This document shows, in pieces, positions 17,802 to 26,276 of a DNA stretch of 64,000 bases. The DNA comes from an uncultured Sphingomonadaceae bacterium (lineage in GTDB: Bacteria; Pseudomonadota; Alphaproteobacteria; Sphingomonadales; Sphingomonadaceae), in contig CAJXSN010000002.1 of assembly GCA_913060895.1 (NCBI GenBank), positions 62,001 to 126,000 of the forward strand. The letters are read 5' to 3'. The translations under genes and the position numbers were made by a program. The notes beneath the pieces are model-generated. The model saw only the letters and a list, made by a program, of their open reading frames with translations. It was not told the DNA's origin and searched no databases. The first letter of the stretch is position 1, and each line of letters opens with the position of its first letter.

Positions 17802-19601
17802 CTACATATCGTAAGTCATCACCAGCAGGAACGACAGCGTTACCACCATGATGATGACCAGCGGCACGCCGGTGCGGATGTAATCCTTAAATTCGTAAGA
17901 CCCCTCTGCCATGATCAGCATATTGGTCTGGTACGCAATAGGCGTGGCGTAACACAGATTGCATCCGAACAGCACAGCCAGCACCAGAGGCTCTGCCGGA
18001 AGGCCAAGCTGGTTGGCGATGCTGAAGGCAATCGGTGTTCCAACGGTGGCGGCCGTTGCATTGGAAGCGAAGTTGGTCAGGAAGGTGACGAAGATCATGA
18101 TCGTCGCCAGCACGGCAGCAGGTGCCATGAACTGCAAACCGTTGGCCAGAACCAGCCCCAGCCAGTCTGCCGCGCCGCTTTCATCGATAATCCTTCCTAT
18201 GGCGATGCTCGCAGCAATCAGCACGATGACTTGGCCGGACAACGCGCGGCCCACACGGTCGAACTTTACACATCCTGTTACGAACATCAGGATAGCACCG
18301 GCCAAAGCGGCAATCGCAATCGGGATTAGGCCGATGGAAGCAAGGCCAATGGTGCCGCCCATAATGCCTGCCGAGAGCCACGCTTTCGAACGGCGAGGCA
18401 GTTCACGCATTCCCTCAAGCATCAGCAGATTGTCGCTACGAGCAAATTCCTGCAAATCATCGGGTAGTCCCATGACGAGGAGGACATCCCCTTCCACCAT
18501 CCGAAGATCGCCACCATCGCTGTATTTGCGCTCCTCTCCGACCAAGCGCTCGGGCCGGTGGATGCCGATAACGGCAACGCCGTGCAGGTCGGCAATGCCA
18601 GAGCTGGGCAACGTGCGTGTGATCAGCCGACTGTCCGCTGTGATGGCCATTTCGACCACAGCGATGTCAGCTTTCTGCGCGCTCGCTTGACGCTGCATAC
18701 GGTCCAGGACCCAAGTGGGCGCTATCTCGCCCTCCAATACGCGCATCGCCTCTTCAATGCCGTCATGTGTCCCCGATAGCAGGAGCCTCTGCTGCACCTG
18801 CAGAACGCCTGTGGGGGCATTCACGAATTTTACGTCTTCGGGCAGGCGCGCTTCGATCTCGGATGCCTTAAGGCCAACTAGTTCGCTGCCCTGGCCAATG
18901 CGCAGACGCGTTGTGAAATGCCTGTCGGTATGCTCGTCCTCGACCCGGTTGTCTTTCAGCAGGCGCGGCATCACCAACCACAGATATGGCAATGCGACTG
19001 CACCGGCGAGCAGCACAATGGGTGTAAAATGGAACACGTCCATTCTCGGCATTCCCAAATCCACGGCTATCGAGACGACAAGAATGTTCGTCGATGTTCC
19101 AATAGTGGTTGCCACGCCCCCAATAAGCGAGGCCGCGTTTAGGGGAATCAGGGCTTTGGATGCAGGCAGCGCTCCGCGCGCGGCGAGCGTAACGAAAATC
19201 GGGATCAGCAGGACCAGAACCGGCGTGTTGTTTATGCCCATCGACAGGACAAAGGCGATAATCAGGCTGACCAGCAGGCCGACCTGCAGGTTGTATTTGA
19301 ACACCTGTTCCAAAAGGCGGGCCGCAGGTTCCAGCGCGCCCGTGACCACCAGTCCCCTGCCCATCACCATCAGTGCGCAGATCGTGATGAGCGCGTAATG
19401 TCCGAAACCCGCAAACGCGAGAATCAGACCGTCCGTTGGTCTGGCTCCCTCCAGCGGGAAAAAATACAGACCCACGGCAATTACCGCGATCGTCAGCAGC
19501 GACACAATCTCTGTCGAAATACGTCCACGCACGAACGCGATAAACATCGCCACGGTGACGACCATGGCGGCAATGGCATGGGGTGATGGGGGAGGTATCA
19601 T
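17802..19601 (-). CDS. SLC13/DASS-family anion permease with TrkA-C domains
   Basis: 599 residues. Two hydrophobic halves flank a soluble middle region (about residues 205-400), which looks like two TrkA-C/RCK-C domains ('RIGQGSELVGLKASEIEARL', 'ALLVMGLPDD'-like segment). Membrane motifs 'LSMGINNTPVLVLLIPIF' and 'TNFASNATAATVGTPIAFS' match the SLC13 family signature (N-x-A-T/S). Members carry dicarboxylates or sulfate with sodium. If the substrate is sulfate, it could feed the sulfated polysaccharide predicted at 54-57 kb, but nothing in the sequence fixes this. Confidence 0.87.
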   Translation of the reverse strand: MIPPPSPHAIAAMVVTVAMFIAFVRGRISTEIVSLLTIAVIAVGLYFFPLEGARPTDGLILAFAGFGHYALITICALMVMGRGLVVTGALEPAARLLEQVFKYNLQVGLLVSLIIAFVLSMGINNTPVLVLLIPIFVTLAARGALPASKALIPLNAASLIGGVATTIGTSTNILVVSIAVDLGMPRMDVFHFTPIVLLAGAVALPYLWLVMPRLLKDNRVEDEHTDRHFTTRLRIGQGSELVGLKASEIEARLPEDVKFVNAPTGVLQVQQRLLLSGTHDGIEEAMRVLEGEIAPTWVLDRMQRQASAQKADIAVVEMAITADSRLITRTLPSSGIADLHGVAVIGIHRPERLVGEERKYSDGGDLRMVEGDVLLVMGLPDDLQEFARSDNLLMLEGMRELPRRSKAWLSAGIMGGTIGLASIGLIPIAIAALAGAILMFVTGCVKFDRVGRALSGQVIVLIAASIAIGRIIDESGAADWLGLVLANGLQFMAPAAVLATIMIFVTFLTNFASNATAATVGTPIAFSIANQLGLPAEPLVLAVLFGCNLCYATPIAYQTNMLIMAEGSYEFKDYIRTGVPLVIIMVVTLSFLLVMTYDM

Positions 19602-19721
19602 ATGACGGGATCGTGAATCCCTTAGTCAGCCAGCGAGCGCAAGCGTTTTAACGAAACTATGCGCCGAACCTTCCGCCCGCCACATAGTTCTAGCCTGCCA
19701 ACTTCACTTCGTGACACCCGC

Positions 19722-20318
19722 TTATCCTGCACCCTCATCCACAATTGTCATCACGATCAGGATGGCGAGGAGCGCGGTAGCCAGCGTGCCGGCAGCGCCC
19801 GCCGGCTGCGTCCAGGCCATGCCGTTGGCCATTCCCAGCAGGCACAGCACTGCAGCAGCAATACCTGCCAGAATACCTATCGCGCCCACCCCCTTTGCCA
19901 ATCCACCGCCGCTGGTAAATGCAGAAACGCCAAAGCCGATTGCCGCCAGAGCGAACATCGCCTTACCGTGGAAGTACAGGAAGAATGCACCCTGAAGGAC
20001 ACTCTGAAATATGGCTTCATCGGCCGCTTCCCGCGCTGGGCCGAATATCGCCAAACCCATGCCAACCTGTATCAGATTGACCAGACCGCCCACTGCAATC
20101 GCCGCCCACGCAAGTGGATGCACCCTGTCGCGGTTGGCCAGCACCAGTGCAACGATGGCGGGAATAGTAAACAGCGCCATTTCGGTGACCCATGTGACCC
20201 GCCGCAATGTCTCGCCTGCGGAATTCGATACGATGGTTATGTAGAAAACCTGAGTGAGCGCCGTGCCGAACAATGCGGCCGCAACAATCAAGGCGCCGCG
20301 CCGAATGGTGAATGTCAT
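19722..20318 (-). CDS. hypothetical multi-span membrane protein
   Basis: 198 residues, almost entirely hydrophobic with about six spans, including 'GALIVAAALFGTALTQVFYI', 'LAWAAIAVGGLVNLIQVG' and 'GAIGILAGIAAAVLCLLG'. No family recognised with confidence. Short polar loops carry few charged residues. It is separated by about 120 bases from the transporter gene on the same strand and by about 130 bases from tRNA-Leu. Confidence 0.7.
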   Translation of the reverse strand: MTFTIRRGALIVAAALFGTALTQVFYITIVSNSAGETLRRVTWVTEMALFTIPAIVALVLANRDRVHPLAWAAIAVGGLVNLIQVGMGLAIFGPAREAADEAIFQSVLQGAFFLYFHGKAMFALAAIGFGVSAFTSGGGLAKGVGAIGILAGIAAAVLCLLGMANGMAWTQPAGAAGTLATALLAILIVMTIVDEGAG

Positions 20319-20451
20319 TGTTTGTTTCCCAGTTTCATGCGGACCCGGACGCGTCTTTTGGCGCGTACTTCGGTCTAAATTCGCTGAAGGTTACAGGAGC
20401 AAGGGCGGGTGCGCCACACGGTCGATCATGGAACCGCATCGAAAGAAAAAA

Positions 20452-20536
20452 TGGTGCCCCTGGCCGGACTCGAACCGGCACTCCGTTAGGAACTCGATTT
20501 TGAGTCGAGCGCGTCTACCAATTCCACCACAGGGGC
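20452..20536 (-). tRNA. tRNA-Leu (anticodon CAA)
   Basis: Reverse complement folds as an 85-base class II tRNA: acceptor GCCCCTG/CAGGGGC, anticodon loop with CAA flanked by CTCGA/TCGAG, a short variable arm, T-arm GGTTCGAGTCC, and an encoded CCA end. A T-rich run (TTTTTTCTTT) follows the CCA and may end transcription. It lies 28 bases downstream of suhB on the same strand. Confidence 0.97.
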
Positions 20537-20564
20537 GCACCATGAAGACGGCGCGCGGATAGCC

Positions 20565-21398
20565 TTACTTGAGGGCATTTGCCAAGAGTTTGTGCAAACG
20601 CGAGTGCAATGCATCGTTTGCGGCCAGCACTTGGCGCGAGTGAATTGGCTCTGACCGGCCACGAAAATCGGACACAAAACCGCCCGCCTCGCGGACCAGC
20701 AGACATCCTGCGGCCGTATCCCAATCCTTCAGCCCGCTTTCCCAAAAACCGTCGAATCGGCCTGCTGCCAGCCACGCAAGATCGAGTGAGGCCGCGCCGT
20801 ATCGGCGAATACCTGCTACTTCTGGGCCGATGGCTCCAAAAATGCGCCCCCATTCGGCGAAGTCGCCATGGCCCTGAAACGGAATTCCGGTGGCGATCAA
20901 TGCTTCAGAAAGTCCCTTGCGGGATGACACCCGCAGACGCTTGTCCTGCAACCACGCACCACGCGCTTTCTCGGCCCAGTAGGTTTCATCTGTTATCGGC
21001 TGATAAACCACCCCGGCAGTTACTTCGCCCCATGGATCACCACTCATCCCCGCGCCGCCCAGTTTGGGCTCCTGCACAGCGATGGAGATCGCAAAGTGCG
21101 GGATTGCGTGGAGAAAGTTGCTGGTCCCGTCGAGCGGATCGATGATCCAGCGCGGCTTGGTCGGATCACCTTCGATTATGCCGCCTTCTTCCAGCACGAA
21201 ACCCCAGTCGGGCCGCGCCGCCAGCAACTCATCATAAAGCGTTCGCTCGGAAATCTGGTCAGCTTTGGTCACGAAGTCCGCAGGGCCCTTACGGCTCACC
21301 TGCAAGTGTTCGACTTCGCCGAAATCGCGGCGCAGTTTACCGCCCGCCTTGCGTGCGGCACGCTCCATGACGCGCACTAGTCCTGAATACATAGACAT
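20565..21398 (-). CDS. suhB: inositol monophosphatase family protein
   Basis: 277 residues. Magnesium-site motifs of the IMPase/FBPase/BPNase superfamily are intact: 'LEEGG' (first metal region), 'WIIDPLDGTSNF' and 'LKDWDTAAGCLLVREAGG'. Members dephosphorylate inositol 1-phosphate; SuhB of enterobacteria also acts in rRNA antitermination. It starts just downstream of efp (6 bases), so the two form an operon, an arrangement familiar from Sphingomonadales. Start codon context 'MSMYSGLVRVMERAARKAG' is the usual N-terminus. Confidence 0.92.
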   Translation of the reverse strand: MSMYSGLVRVMERAARKAGGKLRRDFGEVEHLQVSRKGPADFVTKADQISERTLYDELLAARPDWGFVLEEGGIIEGDPTKPRWIIDPLDGTSNFLHAIPHFAISIAVQEPKLGGAGMSGDPWGEVTAGVVYQPITDETYWAEKARGAWLQDKRLRVSSRKGLSEALIATGIPFQGHGDFAEWGRIFGAIGPEVAGIRRYGAASLDLAWLAAGRFDGFWESGLKDWDTAAGCLLVREAGGFVSDFRGRSEPIHSRQVLAANDALHSRLHKLLANALK

Positions 21399-21404
21399 GA
21401 GGTT

Positions 21405-21968
21405 TTAGCTCGCCTTGCCGACGTAGGTTTGCTCATAAACGTCGACGACAATTTTCGTGCCGCTTTCGATGTGGGGCGGGACCATCACTCGCACGCCGTT
21501 TTCCAGTACTGCAGGTTTGTAACTGGAGGAAGCGGTCTGCCCCTTGACCACGGCATCTGCCTCGGTAATGGTTGCCTCTACCTGCTCGGGCAAGGCCACC
21601 GAAATCGGCTTTTCTTCCCAAAGTTCCAGCTTCACGGTCATACCGTCGGTTAGAAACGCGCGCGCATCGCCCAGCAGATCGGCGGGCAGATTGATCTGCT
21701 CAAAGGTGTCCTGATCCATGAACACCAGCATATCGTCATCCGCATACAGGAACTGATAATCTTGTGTTTCAAGGCGGACTTTCTCTACCGTGTCGGCGCT
21801 CCGGAAGCGAACGTTGGTTTTCCGCCCGTCCTCAAGGTTTTTCATCTCGACCTGCATATATGCACCACCCTTCCCGGGCTGGGTGTGCTGGATCTTGGCA
21901 ACTTTCCAGATGCCTTTTTCATATTCGATGATGTTTCCGGGACGGATGTCCACGCCGCTCATTTTCAT
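21405..21968 (-). CDS. efp: translation elongation factor P
   Basis: 187 residues when started at 21968 ('[11 protein letters not shown]'). The track ORF is 52 residues too long. EF-P relieves ribosome stalling at polyproline stretches. The modifiable lysine at the tip of domain I is present in '[18 protein letters not shown]'. The C-terminal OB domain has '[20 protein letters not shown]' and 'GTKIVVDV'. Which modification enzyme acts on it is not visible here. It lies upstream of suhB and divergent from a small secreted protein gene. Confidence 0.96.
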   Translation of the reverse strand: MKMSGVDIRPGNIIEYEKGIWKVAKIQHTQPGKGGAYMQVEMKNLEDGRKTNVRFRSADTVEKVRLETQDYQFLYADDDMLVFMDQDTFEQINLPADLLGDARAFLTDGMTVKLELWEEKPISVALPEQVEATITEADAVVKGQTASSSYKPAVLENGVRVMVPPHIESGTKIVVDVYEQTYVGKAS

Positions 21969-22108
21969 GAAAGTGTGCCTCGTAAATCTGGAGAAAACGG
22001 GCCGGACAAAGCGGTCAGACCCGAAATTACAGTCGTGCATTAGCTGCTGGGTCAGCTTGCGGCAAGGAGTGTGGCGATATGGCGGCTGACATGATATTCT
22101 CCCGATCC

Positions 22109-22489
22109 ATGAAGAACCACGCAATCCATATCATCTGTGCTCTGGCAGCCAGTTTGGCACTGGTTAGCGGCGGCCCTGCCCTTGCCCAGCCCGCAGGCAA
22201 GCTGGAGACATTGCCGCTGGGCCAGTATCGCTGCTCAGTGCCCGGCAGTGCAGCGGGCCAGGCCTGGCTACCGGTCGAGGCAATGGATTTCGTTATCGGC
22301 AATGCTTCAAGTTATACCAGTACTGATGGCAGCGGAACTTATCTGGCTACGGCAAAGATGGTGACGTTTACCCGCGGCCCTATGAAGGGTGTACGGCTGG
22401 AACGGCGTACCAAAAGTATTCTGCAAAAGCGCGAGGCCGATGGAGAACTTGGCCGACTGCGCTGTGTGCGAAGCCGGTCTGCCGGCTGA
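22109..22489 (+). CDS. small secreted protein of unknown function
   Basis: 126 residues from ATG 22109; the track start at 22079 precedes the signal peptide. The N-terminus '[20 protein letters not shown]' is a clear Sec signal with an Ala-x-Ala-type cleavage site. The mature part of about 100 residues contains two cysteines ('[10 protein letters not shown]', 'GRLRCVRS') that could form a disulfide, and a short pattern '[19 protein letters not shown]' suggesting a small beta-rich domain. No family assigned. It is divergent from efp. Confidence 0.72.
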   Translation: MKNHAIHIICALAASLALVSGGPALAQPAGKLETLPLGQYRCSVPGSAAGQAWLPVEAMDFVIGNASSYTSTDGSGTYLATAKMVTFTRGPMKGVRLERRTKSILQKREADGELGRLRCVRSRSAG

Positions 22490-22496
22490 ACCTACG

Positions 22497-23225
22497 TCAG
22501 TCCGGTCCGTCAGATCGCTGCTGAGCGGTCTTACCAGTCAGCAGCGGGTATGGATTGATCGCATTGGCAGGCTCCCACCACTCGGCATCCTTGGTGGTAC
22601 GCAAAATAGCAAAGTGCAGATGCGGTGCATCCGCTTCTGCATTACCTGAACTGCCGACGGAACCTATCCGCTGGCCGCGCCGAACACGCATTCCTTCACG
22701 CAGGCCCGGCGCATATTCTTCCAGATGCGCATAATAATGAATCGTCTGTCCGTCTGTAGAGCGAACATAGATCGTCAGGCCCCCTGCATCGGAACTGAAC
22801 AGTTTCTCTATCTCGCCTGGACCGGCCGCAATAACCGAGGTTCCGTTGGGAGCCATAATGTCGATTGCTTCGTGTAGGCGATCACCGCCGGTGCGCGAGG
22901 CCGAGTAGGTATCGGTAAGATCGCTACGTCGGACATTCAGAACAGGTACCACCAATTGAGCAATCTCGCTATCCGTCGGAGCCGAGACATTGTTTGAATC
23001 GAGCGGCGGAGCAATCTTGCGACCGTTTTCGGCATCATTGCCCGCCTGGCCTGCAATCACTACCCCACTTGCCGAAGGGCTGGGCGCGGCATCGGCCGGG
23101 CGGACACTGTCACGCTGCCCTTCACCCGTGGCGTTTTCGATCAGGCTTCCACCGGCAACAATCCACACTGCCGATGTCAGCGTGGCCGTGATAACGATGG
23201 TGAGAAGACGATCAAAAAATTTCAT
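22497..23225 (-). CDS. M23 family metallopeptidase (LytM domain)
   Basis: 242 residues from the ATG encoding 'MKFFDRLLTIVI', preferred over the track start because 'ggaca' lies six bases upstream. An N-terminal membrane anchor is followed by a Ser/Ala-rich linker and a C-terminal LytM/M23 domain. Zinc-ligand motifs are intact: HxxxD in 'LHEAIDIMAPNG', 'HYYAHLEEY', and HxH in 'APHLHFAI'. An intact site predicts active endopeptidase on peptidoglycan cross-links. The active domain would face the periplasm. It lies 46 bases downstream of thiE on the same strand. Confidence 0.9.
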   Translation of the reverse strand: MKFFDRLLTIVITATLTSAVWIVAGGSLIENATGEGQRDSVRPADAAPSPSASGVVIAGQAGNDAENGRKIAPPLDSNNVSAPTDSEIAQLVVPVLNVRRSDLTDTYSASRTGGDRLHEAIDIMAPNGTSVIAAGPGEIEKLFSSDAGGLTIYVRSTDGQTIHYYAHLEEYAPGLREGMRVRRGQRIGSVGSSGNAEADAPHLHFAILRTTKDAEWWEPANAINPYPLLTGKTAQQRSDGPD

Positions 23226-23271
23226 ATTTGTCCAATAGACCATCGAGCGCAGGAAATCACGCGCTAGCAGA

Positions 23272-23940
23272 TTACTGCGCTGGCTTGTGCGCGTTCGCCT
23301 GCGCCATTGCTGAAGCGAATGCGTTTATAACTATCACCTCGTCTCCACCCCAGACAGCGCCCGAAACGGCCAGAAAATCTGCACCGGCGGCGACAAGCGG
23401 CTGACAATTTGCTGGCGTTATGCCTCCAATGGCGACGCATGGGATCTCGAAAACGCCGGACCACCATTCGAGGATTTCCGGCTCTGGACGATGCTCTGTT
23501 TCCTTGGTCGTGCTTGGGAAAAACGCTCCGAAGGCCACATAATCCGCTCCTGCCTCCCCCGCCTCCATCGCAAAATGGCGGCTATCATGGCAGGTTACGC
23601 CGATCTGTGCTTGGGTTCCGAGCTCATCGCGGGCGTCGCGCGGATCCCCGTCACCCTGCCCCAAATGGACACCATCGGCGTCCAGTCGGCGGGCCAATGC
23701 GGGATCGTCGTTGACGATGAAGGCCACATCCCGTGCAGAGCAAATTGCCTGCAACGGCGAAGCAAGCCGTGCCGCCTCATGCTGGTCCACATTCTTTACA
23801 CGGAACTGGAAAGCAGTGATCAGTCCCTTGCCGGCATCTAGAGCACGCCCGAGCCGCTCGGGAAAATTGCCGCCTACATAGGGCGGAGAGATAAGGTAGA
23901 GTTGGCAGGCGGGTGCATAAACGGATGTATTGTCGGGCAT
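23272..23940 (-). CDS. thiE: thiamine phosphate synthase
   Basis: 222 residues from ATG 23940 ('MPDNTSVYAPACQLYL'). Joins HMP-pyrophosphate and thiazole phosphate to thiamine phosphate in a TIM barrel. Motifs include 'AFQFRVKN' (usual QxRxK), 'AFIVNDDPALARRLDADGVHLGQGD', and 'VAIGGITPANCQPLVAAGADFLAVSG'. The neighbourhood (fda, thiE, efp) matches Sphingomonadales. A small lipoprotein gene on the opposite strand now separates it from fda. No thiamine-riboswitch sequence was recognised upstream. Confidence 0.93.
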   Translation of the reverse strand: MPDNTSVYAPACQLYLISPPYVGGNFPERLGRALDAGKGLITAFQFRVKNVDQHEAARLASPLQAICSARDVAFIVNDDPALARRLDADGVHLGQGDGDPRDARDELGTQAQIGVTCHDSRHFAMEAGEAGADYVAFGAFFPSTTKETEHRPEPEILEWWSGVFEIPCVAIGGITPANCQPLVAAGADFLAVSGAVWGGDEVIVINAFASAMAQANAHKPAQ

Positions 23941-24017
23941 GGACGCTTCCCTAACCTCAGAGCGCGCATACGTCACCATTCACCTCTCGGCAATTATCAA
24001 AGGCTCACTCCGACATC

Positions 24018-24413
24018 ATGACAATACGCGGCCCCTTACTAGCCCCGATGCTCCTTTTGGCCGGATGCGCCGTGGTCCCCGCAGGAAATCAGGTACCCAC
24101 TGCCCCTGCGCCAGAGGGGTTTCAGGTCGGGATCGACCGGCCGGTGCGAGTGGGAAGTGTGAGCGTGACACCTAAGAAACTGGTCGAAGATTCCCGTTGC
24201 CCGGTTAATGCGCGCTGCGCTTGGGCCGGACGGGTCATTCTAAAGGCGCAAATCGATGGTGACGGCTGGCGCGATACGACCAACCTTACCCTTGGCGAAG
24301 AGTATGAAACGCACGGCATGCCGGTAAAGCTGGTCTCCGCAACGCCAGAACGCACTACCGATAGCGAAACGGACGAAACGAAGTATCGCTTCTCCTTTAA
24401 AAGGCCTAGCTAA
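24018..24413 (+). CDS. small lipoprotein of unknown function
   Basis: 131 residues. Lipoprotein signal with lipobox 'LLLAGC' at about residues 12-17. The mature domain has two cysteines in 'DSRCPVNARCAWAGRV', a phrase I associate with a small family of uncharacterised secreted proteins, with a metal- or disulfide-like spacing CxxxxxC. The gene lies between thiE and fda, divergent from thiE and convergent with fda. Confidence 0.75.
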   Translation: MTIRGPLLAPMLLLAGCAVVPAGNQVPTAPAPEGFQVGIDRPVRVGSVSVTPKKLVEDSRCPVNARCAWAGRVILKAQIDGDGWRDTTNLTLGEEYETHGMPVKLVSATPERTTDSETDETKYRFSFKRPS

Positions 24414-24454
24414 AGTGGCAGGTAATGACGGAGAACCGCCAAGCCCCCACATCG

Positions 24455-25351
24455 TTAGCCCGGCTGCTTACTCGCGGTGTAGATCGCGTCAATTGCGCTC
24501 GACAGAGCTTCATCAAAGCGCGCATCATCCATCTGCGCACGCAATTCTTGCAGAAGGGCACGGCTGAAACTGGCGATCATACCGTGGTTTTTGGCCAGCT
24601 CGGTGCAGGCCTCCTCGCGCGAATACCCGCCGGACAGAGCTACCACGCGCAGTACTTTGGGATGTTCGGTTAGCGCTTTGTAAGTATCGGGCTCACTCGG
24701 GATAGTAAGCTTTAACATCACTTGCTGGCCGTCGGGCACACGGTTTAACTGGTCCAGCATTGCGGCGAGAAGCTGAGCCTCGGCCTGCGGACGGCTCTCG
24801 CTTTTGAGGCTCACTTCAGGCTCCAGAATTGGGACCAGACCATTGCCCAAAATTTGCAGGCCGAAATCCATTTGCTGGCGGACATTGTCGGCCACGCCGG
24901 TTTCATCCGCTTCGTGGATGACGCTGCGCATTTTCGTGCCGAACACGCCCAATTCCTTCGCCCGCTCGCAATTTGCATCCAACTCGGGCATTTCCTTCAT
25001 CAATTGCACACCGTTGGCAGTGTCATGCATTCCTTTGTCGACCTTCAGGAAAGGAACGATACCCTTGCCCGCCAGACGTTGAGGGATGGGAATGCCTTCG
25101 GGGTTGCAACCTTCCATTGTCTTTTCAAACAAGATCGCGCCGACCACTTTGTCGCCGGTAAAGGACGCGCTTTCCACAATACGACAACGCATTTCGTGGA
25201 TCTTGGCGAACATTTCCTCGTCGCCGGACCATTCGTCTTCAGCCACGCCATAACCAGCCAGCGCCTTTGGTGTGGAACCGCCGGACTGATCCAATGCCGC
25301 AATAAAGCCGTCGCCCTGCGCCATTTTGGCTTTCATCTGATCGAAGTTCAT
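24455..25351 (-). CDS. fda: class I fructose-bisphosphate aldolase
   Basis: 298 residues, the size of bacterial class I aldolases. Interconverts fructose 1,6-bisphosphate with DHAP and glyceraldehyde 3-phosphate. Signs include 'GFIAALDQSGGSTPKAL', 'VGAILFEKTME', a probable Schiff-base lysine in 'VMLKLTIPSEPD' and the phosphate-binding 'VVALSGGYSREEA'. In relatives this gene follows pgk; here two halogenase-family genes and an oppositely oriented flavodoxin-fold gene lie between. It probably has its own promoter in the 167-base gap to the flavodoxin gene. Confidence 0.95.
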   Translation of the reverse strand: MNFDQMKAKMAQGDGFIAALDQSGGSTPKALAGYGVAEDEWSGDEEMFAKIHEMRCRIVESASFTGDKVVGAILFEKTMEGCNPEGIPIPQRLAGKGIVPFLKVDKGMHDTANGVQLMKEMPELDANCERAKELGVFGTKMRSVIHEADETGVADNVRQQMDFGLQILGNGLVPILEPEVSLKSESRPQAEAQLLAAMLDQLNRVPDGQQVMLKLTIPSEPDTYKALTEHPKVLRVVALSGGYSREEACTELAKNHGMIASFSRALLQELRAQMDDARFDEALSSAIDAIYTASKQPG

Positions 25352-25517
25352 CTGTCTTGGTCCTCAAAGAAAACGGGCGCCGCCTGAATGCGCGCATCAT
25401 TATTCATGGCAGGCCCTTTAGCCAGCGTTGCCCCCCGTCGCAACAGGGCCTGCAACTCGAGCCGCGTAACCTTTCCCACTGCCGCGCGTAGTATTGGAAT
25501 ACCCAAAGGAGGCCAGA

Positions 25518-26276
25518 ATGCTCGATAAGACTCAGGAACGACTATGTGATGAGAACCTATCCGACTTCAGCGACCTGAAAGCGCTGACCATCAACTGCAC
25601 ACTCAAGCCATCTCCGCAGGGATCGCACACGGACAAATTGCTTGGCATGATCGAGGCAATCATGGTTCGCAACGAAGTCTCTCTGGAGCAGGTGCGTCTG
25701 GTCGATCACTGCATAGCCCACGGCGTCTATCCCGACATGACCGAGCATGGGGCAGAAAGGGACGACTGGCCTGACATATGGGAAAAGGTGAAGGCCGCAG
25801 ACATTCTCGTAATCGGCACACCGATCTGGCTGGGCGAGAAAAGCAGTGTCTGCCAGCAACTGATAGAGCGGCTATATGCCCATTCCGGCCAGACCAACGA
25901 CAAGGGTCAATACGCCTATTATGGCAAAGTCGGCGGGGTCATCGTCACTGGCAACGAAGACGGTATCAAGCACGTCGCAATGGGCACTCTCTATTCGCTG
26001 CAACATGTAGGTTACACCATTCCACCGCAAGCCGATGCGGGCTGGATCGGCGAAGCAGGACCCGGCCCGAGCTATGGCGACCCCCTCGAAGATAGCGAAG
26101 GTTATGTTGGCTTCGACAATGATTTCACCCGTCGCAACACGACTTTTGCTGCTTGGAATATGCTGCACATGGCGCGGATACTAAAGGATGCTGGCGGAAT
26201 TCCGGCCCACGGCAATTTGCCGGAACTATGGAAAGAAGGGCGCCGGTTCGACGCACCGAATCCTGAATATCGTTAG
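25518..26276 (+). CDS. flavodoxin-fold NAD(P)H-dependent oxidoreductase
   Basis: 252 residues from ATG 25518 behind a strong 'aaaggagg' Shine-Dalgarno; the track start at 25494 is too early. The fold is that of NADPH-dependent FMN reductases: 'LTINCTLKPSPQGSHTDKLL' is the phosphate-binding start, 'AADILVIGTPIWLGEKSS' is the FMN loop, and 'YYGKVGGVIVTGNEDG' is the third strand region. Such proteins reduce flavin, quinone or metals. The stop codon overlaps that of the degenerate halogenase gene on the other strand. A role supplying reduced flavin to the halogenase is possible but unproven. Confidence 0.86.
   Translation: MLDKTQERLCDENLSDFSDLKALTINCTLKPSPQGSHTDKLLGMIEAIMVRNEVSLEQVRLVDHCIAHGVYPDMTEHGAERDDWPDIWEKVKAADILVIGTPIWLGEKSSVCQQLIERLYAHSGQTNDKGQYAYYGKVGGVIVTGNEDGIKHVAMGTLYSLQHVGYTIPPQADAGWIGEAGPGPSYGDPLEDSEGYVGFDNDFTRRNTTFAAWNMLHMARILKDAGGIPAHGNLPELWKEGRRFDAPNPEYR

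Noticed and set aside
20254-20562. 102-aa plus ORF across tRNA-Leu ('WCPWPDSNRHSV')
   Set aside because: This is the antisense reading of the tRNA and has no independent support.
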